This document shows, piece by piece, positions 1 through 6,611 of a DNA stretch of 23,366 nt (the first letter of the stretch is position 1; the number at the start of each line of letters is the position of its first letter). Source of the stretch: Armatimonadota bacterium (GTDB taxonomy: Bacteria; Armatimonadota; Fimbriimonadia; Fimbriimonadales; Fimbriimonadaceae). The notes under the pieces were generated by a model. It saw only the letters and a program-made list of their open reading frames with translations. It did no database searches and was not told the origin of the DNA. Location: positions 1 through 23,366 of the forward strand of contig JAEVZK010000162.1 in assembly GCA_023392285.1 (NCBI GenBank), read 5' to 3'. A program made the translations under genes and the position numbers.

Positions 1-132
1 CTTCCGGATGTCCGCTGGAACAACTACAGTGTGCCGCCTGTAAAAATACAGGTCAAGCCGACAAAAGACGACTTGTGTGCACAAGTCCAAATTTATCCCA
101 CTCAATCGCCAGACAGACGCCTCCAAACCTAG
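1..132 (+). CDS. 3' end of an unidentified protein gene (partial)
   Basis: Frame 1 is open from the window edge to a TAG at 130-132, giving the last 43 residues of a protein that starts outside the window. The tail is polar and rich in alternating hydrophobic residues (for example VPPVKIQVKP), which would suit a beta-rich exported or membrane-anchored protein, but no family can be named from so little. Its stop overlaps, in a CTAG tetranucleotide, the stop codon of the convergent cytochrome gene on the other strand, an economical tail-to-tail arrangement. The alternative is that this is non-coding DNA that happens to be open; the reading frame is only about 130 bases long, so confidence is modest. 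Confidence 0.45.
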   Translation, partial: LPDVRWNNYSVPPVKIQVKPTKDDLCAQVQIYPTQSPDRRLQT

Positions 133-1385
133 TGGCGAACTCGTTTCCAGTAGGTGGCAAAGTTGAAATTTGGGCTGTTTTCCGGGTTGTGGCAGCCGAC
201 GCAGGATTTCTGATCAATTTTTTTCAACTTGTACTCTGTAGGAGCTTTGGCGTGAGCGAGAGCTGGCCCATGGCAGCTTTCACAGCCAACACCAGCAAGC
301 GCGGGTGTGGTTTTCCGATCTCGGAATCCCTTCGTGCTCTCAAGCCCAACCACATGGCACGAAACACAGTCTGGATCGCGGCTATGACCCACCCGTTCTA
401 GAGTATTCAGGGCGAAGCGGTGGTGCGAATTTTTCCACACCTTCGTCGCCTCCGAATGGCAACCCACGCAGCTCCATGATCCCGCGTAAGAAGCGGTGGC
501 TGATCGCGGCACCTGCTCCAGCAGGTGTTCATCGTCAACTCTTTTCAGATAAGTTGAATACAGCTCCTTGGCCGCACCGTCGTCACCAACCTCCGGTCCC
601 AAACCGACGACCTGATAATGGCTCCAATCTCCGTCTCGATACTCCAGCCGCACGAGATACTTGCCTTTCTCCCCCGAGGTGACAAGAGCAGTGCGTCCAA
701 CCATCTCGAGTTTCTGGCTTGGGCGGCCTACCGAGTTATATTGAATCAGGGCCAACGCCGGGTGCCTCCTTTGAAGTCGCAAAGCGTCGTCATGGTCTCC
801 GTCCAACATGATTACGAGGGCCTTCCGATCCACCAAGTTGGCTGTTGCGAGCGCCTCCAGCGCTTGATCCTCGCTTAAACTCTCCGAGCCCAACGAGGCA
901 GCCATCTCACGGGCTTTCGTCGAGATCCCTCCGATCATGAAAGGCCCACTCACTTGTGAAGTTCGTAGTCCGAGCCGACCAGCATCGCGAAGAGAAGAAG
1001 TAAGGAAGCGGCCGCCCGAGAGACGTGTGAGCTGAAGCAGCATTCCCGGGCCGAGTTTCGCTTCGCTTGCCCCGAAGTTGATCGCCGTCACGTTCAAGCT
1101 GTCATCAAGTTGGGACAGCGTTTCGGCCTTGATCTCGGATTGCCTGCCCACGTCGGCGACAAAGGCATTATTGTCGAGAATCGTAGTTCGCCCCGGTGCG
1201 GAGAGCTGGCGAATGGCGGTGGCGCGCCTCTTGATTCCGCCGAGCATCGGGTCGCTGCAGCCACACGGAGCCATGTAGCCCAGAGTGTTACCGGTCAGAA
1301 TGAGAATATGGTTTTCCTGATCCGAATGGGTCAGAAAGGCTCCCGCCAGAAAAGCAGTACTTAAAAGGAATAGAAGGAGCTTCAC
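129..1385 (-). CDS. Exported tetraheme cytochrome c554-like protein with a degenerate 5'-nucleotidase-like N-terminus
   Basis: The 418-residue protein starts with a lipophilic signal peptide (about residues 1-19), so it should act outside the cytoplasm. Residues 25-290 resemble the metallophosphatase/5'-nucleotidase region that is often fused to cytochrome c554 modules (the YMAPCGCSDPMLGGIKRRAT stretch is typical), but the usual D-x-H metal-binding start is replaced by GNTLGY. The C-terminus carries four CxxCH haem c motifs at 306-310, 340-344, 368-372 and 395-399, with the family pattern GVGCESCHGP and a closing TYWKRVRH. It is therefore probably a periplasmic electron-transfer protein; the redox partner is unknown. 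The GTG start at 1385 overlaps the stop of the upstream DUF1573-type gene by four bases (GTGA), implying translational coupling. The cytochrome assignment is firm; the role of the N-terminal half is inference. Confidence 0.85.
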   Translation of the reverse strand: MKLLLFLLSTAFLAGAFLTHSDQENHILILTGNTLGYMAPCGCSDPMLGGIKRRATAIRQLSAPGRTTILDNNAFVADVGRQSEIKAETLSQLDDSLNVTAINFGASEAKLGPGMLLQLTRLSGGRFLTSSLRDAGRLGLRTSQVSGPFMIGGISTKAREMAASLGSESLSEDQALEALATANLVDRKALVIMLDGDHDDALRLQRRHPALALIQYNSVGRPSQKLEMVGRTALVTSGEKGKYLVRLEYRDGDWSHYQVVGLGPEVGDDGAAKELYSTYLKRVDDEHLLEQVPRSATASYAGSWSCVGCHSEATKVWKNSHHRFALNTLERVGHSRDPDCVSCHVVGLESTKGFRDRKTTPALAGVGCESCHGPALAHAKAPTEYKLKKIDQKSCVGCHNPENSPNFNFATYWKRVRH

Positions 1386-2941
1386 TTCACCTGAGCGGAC
1401 ACTGGCACAAAGATTTTCGGCTGATCATGGTCATCCGTTTCAATCGTGATGGTCGCGGCATAGCTGCCTTTTGCAGCTCTGCCGTCATACAGCACATGAA
1501 TCTTATATTCATCTTCCCCCTTAACCTGTTCGATCCGACACGTCAGATGCTCGGAATCGCTGGTTACTTTTAAGATCTTGAACGGCTCGCCGGGGCGGGT
1601 GACCAGGAAGCTCGCATCTCGCGCCGCGCTGCCGATATCGCCCAGGTAGAGGTTCATCGGTGAAGCGAGAATCCCTTGCTGAAGCAGCATCGGATAAGTG
1701 ACCTCCGGGAAAATCGGATCATCTGTCTCAAGTCGGACAAGAGCACCGAGTCGACCACTGATCGGGAGGTCCCGCATATCGATTCGTAATCGATAACCCT
1801 TCAAGATTTCCTTATTGGGCTCTCCTTCGGCACCGGGCACCTGCCCTTCCCAAGTGGATATCTCCAGCTTCCCGGGCAGACCTTCCAGCGACGAGTTCTT
1901 TATCTTGAAAGGCTTCCCCTGCGGAAACACGAGGAAGGTCTCCAAAACTTTCCCACCCTTCGGAAGCACAAAGACCTGGCCCTTGGCGGGTGAGAACCGA
2001 TACCGCTCGATGATCGGCACCTCCACCGGAACTTCAGTGACGCTGTTTTGGGCATCATTGGTGACCACGTAGAGTTTTTTCGACTGGAGCCCACCGAATT
2101 CGGTCGTGTCCATTTGTACGGGTGCCGTGGCTGACTTGCCCGGTTCAACCTCCGTCATAGAGCCGGTTGAGAAACAGCTGCAATCTGGCACCACAATATA
2201 AAGCAGCTTTCCTTCGCCGGTGCTCTTCAGATTGATCTTGAAAGCCGGCCTGCTCCCTTGAACGACTGGCTCGGATTTAAGGCTCTTCGTCTCGATCTCG
2301 ACGCGCGGAGTACTTGGCATGATTGCGGTTTTCGAATTGATCGCCCGGCGCACTTGATCGAGAAAGTTGAAAATCTGAACCCCGAAAGCGAATTCATAGG
2401 GATGCGGACGCATTCGATCAGTTGCCAAGAACGAGTGATTCATGACAAATCCGGGAAAGCTTAGATCGGAAAGGCCGAGGTACGAACCGATGGAATAGCT
2501 GAGGTCGTTGTGGAGTTTTGCCGCCTTGATCTGCTTCCCTAACGGGATCGTGAAGGTGATGAGTGGCTGAGCCTCACCCGATCCAGGGCTAATCGCCAAT
2601 TGAAAAGCCTCGTCAAAATTGAATCGAAACTCAACGTCTGCTCCGGCTTTAACGAAGTTCGGCTTGAACCCAGCGATCCGGCTTTGCCAGTCGGCGATGA
2701 CCAGATCACGCTCAGCCGCCAGATCGCTTCGCATGCCTTCTGGAACCCCGTCCGTGTTCCAAAAGATCTTGACGTCGCCATCCGCCATACGATCGAGCAG
2801 CACCTTCGCTTGATCGAATTTCCCATCCATAGAGAGACTCTCGATTTTTCGAATCGAAGTTTGGAACCACTCCGACGAGGCAAGAGGCATCGTCGGAGTG
2901 ATCGGAGCCGAAACCAGGAGCAAAACGAGAGACGAGAACAT
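1382..2941 (-). CDS. Exported DUF1573-type (Ig-like) protein with a matrixin-like but degenerate N-terminal region
   Basis: The 519-residue protein has a short hydrophobic signal sequence (about 1-20). Residues 225-310 look like DUF1573: a 'KSTGEGKLLY...DCSC' strand pair followed by a pro-rich, 'TNDAQNS' beta hairpin, the Cys-x-Cys at 254-256 being typical. A second Ig-like stretch occupies roughly 400-519 with two TDD...P repeats. Residues 145-167 (YSIGSYLGL ... PGFVMN) resemble the zinc-binding helix and Met-turn of matrixin-type peptidases, but all zinc ligands are replaced. The start ATG at 2941 has a GAAGGTAGG purine tract about 10 nt upstream, and a TTGACA hexamer lies at 3009-3014 on this strand without a convincing -10. 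It is co-transcribed with the cytochrome gene downstream. DUF1573 proteins are commonly found beside such cytochromes; their function is not established. Confidence 0.75.
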   Translation of the reverse strand: MFSSLVLLLVSAPITPTMPLASSEWFQTSIRKIESLSMDGKFDQAKVLLDRMADGDVKIFWNTDGVPEGMRSDLAAERDLVIADWQSRIAGFKPNFVKAGADVEFRFNFDEAFQLAISPGSGEAQPLITFTIPLGKQIKAAKLHNDLSYSIGSYLGLSDLSFPGFVMNHSFLATDRMRPHPYEFAFGVQIFNFLDQVRRAINSKTAIMPSTPRVEIETKSLKSEPVVQGSRPAFKINLKSTGEGKLLYIVVPDCSCFSTGSMTEVEPGKSATAPVQMDTTEFGGLQSKKLYVVTNDAQNSVTEVPVEVPIIERYRFSPAKGQVFVLPKGGKVLETFLVFPQGKPFKIKNSSLEGLPGKLEISTWEGQVPGAEGEPNKEILKGYRLRIDMRDLPISGRLGALVRLETDDPIFPEVTYPMLLQQGILASPMNLYLGDIGSAARDASFLVTRPGEPFKILKVTSDSEHLTCRIEQVKGEDEYKIHVLYDGRAAKGSYAATITIETDDHDQPKIFVPVSAQVK

Positions 2942-3088
2942 GCGTAAGAACCTACCTTCGTTTAACGCCGATATAGGCTTCCATGGTTCAAAAAAGAGAC
3001 TCTGCCACTGTCAAGGGGAGAGCAAACAGTGGAGAGCCTCCAATTCCTTTGACGACTTGAGATTAAAATCGGGTCCGCAGACGCGGGA

Positions 3089-4202
3089 CTATTCGACAAA
3101 CTCGTCTTCAGAAGGGTTCTGCCGCAAAAATGCCTCAATAAATGCGTCGATATCTCCATCCATGACGCCGATCACGTTGCCGGTTTCCTCGCCCGTGCGG
3201 TGATCCTTTACCATCGTGTAAGGCTGCATAACATAGCTCCGGATCTGACGGCCCCACTCGGCCGGCCCAGAGACCATCATCGTCTTCATATGCTCGGCAT
3301 CTTGCTTTCGACTAAGCTCGGCTAACCTTGCGTTAAGCACGAGCATGGCGCTGGCTCGATTGGCATGTTGGCTGCGCTCGTTTTGGCACTGCACGACAAT
3401 TCCAGTCGGCAGATGCGTGATCCGTACGGCTGACTCGGTCTTGTTGACATGCTGCCCACCCGCTCCGCCCGCTCGAAGGGTTTCCACTTTCAGATCTTCG
3501 GGTGCGATCGACACCTCGCTTTCCTCGATTTCGGGCAGCACTTCGACCTTGGCAAATGACGTGTGCCTTCTCGCGGCCGCGTCGAACGGCGAAATCCGCA
3601 CCAGGCGGTGAACGCCATTTTCCGATTTCAGATAGCCGAACGCGTTCTCGCCCTTCACCACCATATTGATGGAGCGATAGCCAGTGACGTCTCCCGGGGT
3701 CTCGCTGATGATCTCAAGTTTGTAGCCGTGGCGTTCCACCCAGCGCGCATACATGCGCTGCAGCATCGACGCCCAGTCGCAAGCTTCACTGCCACCCGCC
3801 CCAGCGTTGATCTCCAGCAAGGCATTGCGGGAATCGTATTCGCCGCTCAGCAGCGTCCGCAACTCGTACGCGTCGAGCTCTTTCAAGAAGGTGATCGCCA
3901 TCTGGTCAGCTTCCTGTTCCAGCTCAGGCGATGGATCATCTTTCAGCATCTCAAACAGCTCACGAATGTCCGATTCATTCTTGAGGAGCTCGTCCAGTGG
4001 CTGCAAAATGCCCTTGAGTCGAGAAAGCTTTTGGAAGAGCTTGTTGGCTTCTTCAGGATTGTCCCAAATCGTCGGTGATTCCGACGCCCGTTCCAGCTCG
4101 GTTATCTGTTGAAGGAGGTGAGGCCGGTCAAAGATGACCTCCAATAGCGTCCAATCTCCCGCGAGCCTTGGACAGCGCTTCATGCTGTTCGAGTGAAAGC
4201 AT
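3089..4202 (-). CDS. prfB: Peptide chain release factor 2 (RF2), expressed by programmed +1 frameshift
   Basis: RF2 recognises UGA/UAA stop codons and triggers peptidyl-tRNA hydrolysis. The protein shows the SPF anticodon-mimic motif (about residue 204-206) and GGQ (about 248-250, in GGAGGQHVNK), at the positions known for E. coli RF2. Translation should start at ATG 4202: 24 codons (MLSLEQHEALSKARGRLDAI...) run to an in-frame TGA at 4128-4130, and the rest of the protein (from D25, at 4129, to 3089) lies in the +1 frame, skipping base 4130, to give 370 residues. The uninterrupted frame begins at a spurious ATG at 4183 and would replace the helical N-terminus. An immediately preceding TATAAT suggests a leaderless or nearly leaderless message. 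The gene is divergent from the S53 peptidase gene. A weak bulged hairpin at 3073-3089, just after the stop, may end transcription. Confidence 0.97.
4127..4142 (-). promoter_or_regulatory. prfB: RF2 autoregulatory +1 frameshift site
   Basis: On the minus strand the sequence reads GGAGGTCATCTTTGAC. This has the three classic parts: an internal Shine-Dalgarno-like GGAGGT, a 3-nt spacer, and the slippery CTT followed by TGA and C. When RF2 is scarce the ribosome pauses at TGA, slips from CTT to TTT and continues at GAC. This matches the established E. coli arrangement (AGGGGG-UAU-CUU-UGA-C) including the spacing. The stop is codon 25 here, against codon 26 in E. coli. Confidence 0.96.
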
Positions 4203-4209
4203 GTGAGCG

Positions 4210-4215
4210 ATTATA
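4210..4215 (-). promoter_or_regulatory. Candidate -10 box of prfB, 7 nt from the start codon
   Basis: The minus strand has a perfect TATAAT here, followed by seven bases and then the ATG at 4202. The usual 6-8 nt between a -10 box and the transcription start would put +1 at or next to the A of the start codon, so the message would be leaderless. No Shine-Dalgarno sequence precedes the ATG, consistent with this. A clear -35 hexamer was not found at 16-18 nt. Confidence 0.6.
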
Positions 4216-4234
4216 CATTTTTTGAATCGATAAA

Positions 4235-4263
4235 TTGTGTTGCTCTACGATTCGTTGTATTAT
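4235..4263 (+). promoter_or_regulatory. Candidate promoter of the S53 peptidase gene
   Basis: TTGTGT at 4235-4240 and TATTAT at 4258-4263 are separated by 17 bp, as in a sigma-70-type promoter. Transcription would start about 30 nt before the ATG at 4300, leaving a leader with the AAGGAA ribosome-binding site at 4284-4289. It shares a short intergenic region with the divergent prfB promoter. Confidence 0.45.
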
Positions 4264-4299
4264 CCGTTTGGGAGAAACTGCTTAAGGAATTTTTTGCTG

Positions 4300-6459
4300 A
4301 TGATAATAAAGACCACCAATTTGCGGAGGGCACTTGCCGCATGTTCACTCCTTGTGGCGTTCCCGGTACTGGGAAGCGCACAAGTTCGAGGAGGTTTGAC
4401 TTTCTCGGGTTCGACCAACAACACCACACCGCTGCCCGAAACCCTGCTGCCGAATCTTTCGTCGGCAACCCTTCTCGGGAATGCTCCGGGGGCTTCGGTT
4501 GTCAACGTTGCCGTCAGTCTGAAGCCGCGGGACACCGCCGGACTCGAAGCGTTCTGCAACGATGTCAGCAATCCACGCTCACCTAATTTCCGACATTTCA
4601 TTACCCCTGAGGAAGTCGGTAGTCGCTTTGGGGCTACCACCGCTCAGGTGCAGGCAGTTAAAAACTATCTGGCTTCGAAGGGCTTTACCGTCACCTTGGT
4701 CGCTAAAAGTGGACTCAGCATTCTTGCCCAGGCATCGGTGACGAACGTCAACAATGCTTTCTCGACCTCGCTGAAGCGCTACACCGCGGCGAATCCGGTC
4801 GGAACGGGCACAATTACGTTCACCGCCAACTCGACTGCGCTGCGAATTCCGACATCTCTGGCGTCGTCAGTGCTGACGATCACCGGAGTCGAAACCTATA
4901 CTCGGCCAAAGTCTCGCGACACCCAAACGCTCACTCCTCTTTTCTCGCGAGTGCTCTACAACACACAGCCTTCCTATTTGCTGGGCAACCGCGGAGAAGG
5001 GCGAACCATTGGCGTGAGCAACTTCGATGGGTATCGCCTCAGCAATATCGCCCCGTTCGTCGCTGCCTATAACCTGCCGGTTCCTCCCGCAGGCGTCGGC
5101 ACGAATGTTCAAACCGTTGTTTGCGGCTCGCCTGCAGGCACCGGCGCAGAAGGATTTGAGGGGGACCTCGACTTTGAAATGGAGCTTGCCACCGCTCCTC
5201 TTGCCACGATCTTGATCTACGATGGCACAGACCTAATCTCCGTGCTGACGAAGGAAGCTGACGAAAATCGCGCTGAAGTCATTTCGGAAAGCTACGGCTG
5301 GAACATTCCGAGTGGAACCGCGACCGCAGCCCACAACCTGCACCTAACGATGACCGCGCAGGGTCAAACCTACCTCGCCGCGTCGGGCGACTACGGCACC
5401 ACGATCGAGCCCTTTAGCTATCCGAACTACGACACCGAAGTCTTGATGGTGGGAGGCACCGTGGCTACCGTGAACAGCTCGACTGGCGCACGTGTCAGCG
5501 AAGTCGGCTGGTCGGGAAGCGGCGGCGGCTGGAGCGAAAACTCGGCTAGCTTTAACAAGTTGCCCTCTTGGCAGGTCGGCAACGGCGTCCCAACATCACC
5601 GAATCGAAGGCTTTGCCCCGACGTTGCGGGCCACGCTTCCGGTGCTGGCGGCGGATACTTCATGTACTACGGTGGAGCTCCGACAACCGGAGACGGCACC
5701 AGCTTTACCTCACCCATGTTCACGGGCTGTCTCGCCACCTTGGCTCAGCGCCTTGAAGCCGCTGGTCTCAATCCGCGACTTGGGCGAATCAACGACTTTA
5801 TCTATTCGCTTAATGGCGATCCGACCGTATTCCTCGATATCACGAGTGGCAGTAACGGCATCTTGCCCGATGGCAGCACCTCGACCGCTCACGCGGGGTG
5901 GGACTTCGTCACCGGATGGGGTGCGCCGGATTTCGACGGACTCTACAATGCGATCCTCGCAACCAATCAGAATTCGAACGTTGCGATAGACGCGACGGCG
6001 ATCACGCCTCTCCTGGGCAACTTCATTGGCGGCGATCTCTCGTCGATCGCACTTAGCGATGATCAATATTATGCGATTGGCTCTGTGCCCGACCCGACTT
6101 TAGGTCAGGCGGCTGGCGCACAGGTCGACTTTAACCTTCCATCGACGACGACGGCAGCCAAGATTAGCGTCGAAGCGACCGGCGGTGGAACAGGAGGCGC
6201 GACCATGATGTGCTACGCCTTCAACTGGAGTACGAGCCAATACGAACTGGTCGGATCAGTTGCCCTTCCGGCTTCCGGAGACAATCCAAAGACGATCAAG
6301 ATCGCAACGGAAAAACTCAGCTCCTACGTGGACGGCAGCAACAATATGCGGCTGTACGTGCGATGCCACATTCCCAAGCGACCGTTCTCGAACGGTTATC
6401 CGCCGCCCTTCGCGATGGATTTGGATCAGCTCCAGCTCCTGACGACCCAGTCGCAGTAA
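4300..6459 (+). CDS. Secreted sedolisin-type peptidase (family S53) with pro-domain and extra C-terminal module
   Basis: Of several starts I take ATG 4300 (719 residues): it has AAGGAA upstream and gives a clean signal peptide (positive RR, hydrophobic run, GSAQ cleavage near residue 28). The upstream frame to GTG 4237 would spoil it. Residues 65-200 form the pro-kumamolisin activation domain (SPNFRHFITPEEVGSRFG). The peptidase follows: E287 and D291 (in FEGDLDFE), oxyanion Asp364 (AASGDYGT) and nucleophile Ser468 (GDGTSFTSP). Calcium ligands are probably D513 (FLDITSGSNG) and D535 (GWDFVTGWGAPD). The catalytic set is complete, so an active, autoprocessed, probably acid-acting endopeptidase is expected. 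Residues 570-719 lie beyond the peptidase and match the C-terminus of the next gene's product. Own promoter and terminator suggest a single-gene transcript. Confidence 0.95.
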   Translation: MIIKTTNLRRALAACSLLVAFPVLGSAQVRGGLTFSGSTNNTTPLPETLLPNLSSATLLGNAPGASVVNVAVSLKPRDTAGLEAFCNDVSNPRSPNFRHFITPEEVGSRFGATTAQVQAVKNYLASKGFTVTLVAKSGLSILAQASVTNVNNAFSTSLKRYTAANPVGTGTITFTANSTALRIPTSLASSVLTITGVETYTRPKSRDTQTLTPLFSRVLYNTQPSYLLGNRGEGRTIGVSNFDGYRLSNIAPFVAAYNLPVPPAGVGTNVQTVVCGSPAGTGAEGFEGDLDFEMELATAPLATILIYDGTDLISVLTKEADENRAEVISESYGWNIPSGTATAAHNLHLTMTAQGQTYLAASGDYGTTIEPFSYPNYDTEVLMVGGTVATVNSSTGARVSEVGWSGSGGGWSENSASFNKLPSWQVGNGVPTSPNRRLCPDVAGHASGAGGGYFMYYGGAPTTGDGTSFTSPMFTGCLATLAQRLEAAGLNPRLGRINDFIYSLNGDPTVFLDITSGSNGILPDGSTSTAHAGWDFVTGWGAPDFDGLYNAILATNQNSNVAIDATAITPLLGNFIGGDLSSIALSDDQYYAIGSVPDPTLGQAAGAQVDFNLPSTTTAAKISVEATGGGTGGATMMCYAFNWSTSQYELVGSVALPASGDNPKTIKIATEKLSSYVDGSNNMRLYVRCHIPKRPFSNGYPPPFAMDLDQLQLLTTQSQ
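6007..6456 (+). repeat. Shared C-terminal module, copy 1 (in the S53 peptidase)
   Basis: Codons for residues 570-719. Aligned blocks with copy 2 are GNF(I/V)xGD, GSVxDPxLGQAAGAxV, FNWSTxQY, PASGDxxK and HIPKRPFSNGxPPPF. It looks beta-rich, has no predicted membrane helix and no PEP-CTERM or LPXTG-like signal. Confidence 0.85.
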
Positions 6460-6480
6460 TTCTCTTCTGGAGAAGATGAG

Positions 6481-6515
6481 ACGGTCGCTTCACGATGAAG
6501 CGACCGTTTTTCTTT
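6481..6515 (+). terminator. Intrinsic terminator of the S53 peptidase gene
   Basis: A perfect 11-bp stem (ACGGTCGCTTC / GAAGCGACCGT) with a 5-nt loop is followed by TTTTCTTTG. It starts 21 nt after the TAA stop codon. Confidence 0.92.
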
Positions 6516-6611
6516 GTGTTGGCAGCTAAAGAATCCCATCCAATAACTGCTTTTCGCGAGCTAGTTGGGCTAGAATATGCGTCAACAGTTGAAGGGTGAA
6601 ATTCCCTGGAG

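Noticed and set aside
3563..4078. 171-codon plus-strand frame
   Set aside because: Antisense to prfB, no recognisable motif.
3089..4183. prfB start at 4183 in the uninterrupted frame
   Set aside because: The N-terminus from 4183 does not resemble RF2, while the frame from 4202 gives a typical RF2 helix and ends at a canonical frameshift site.
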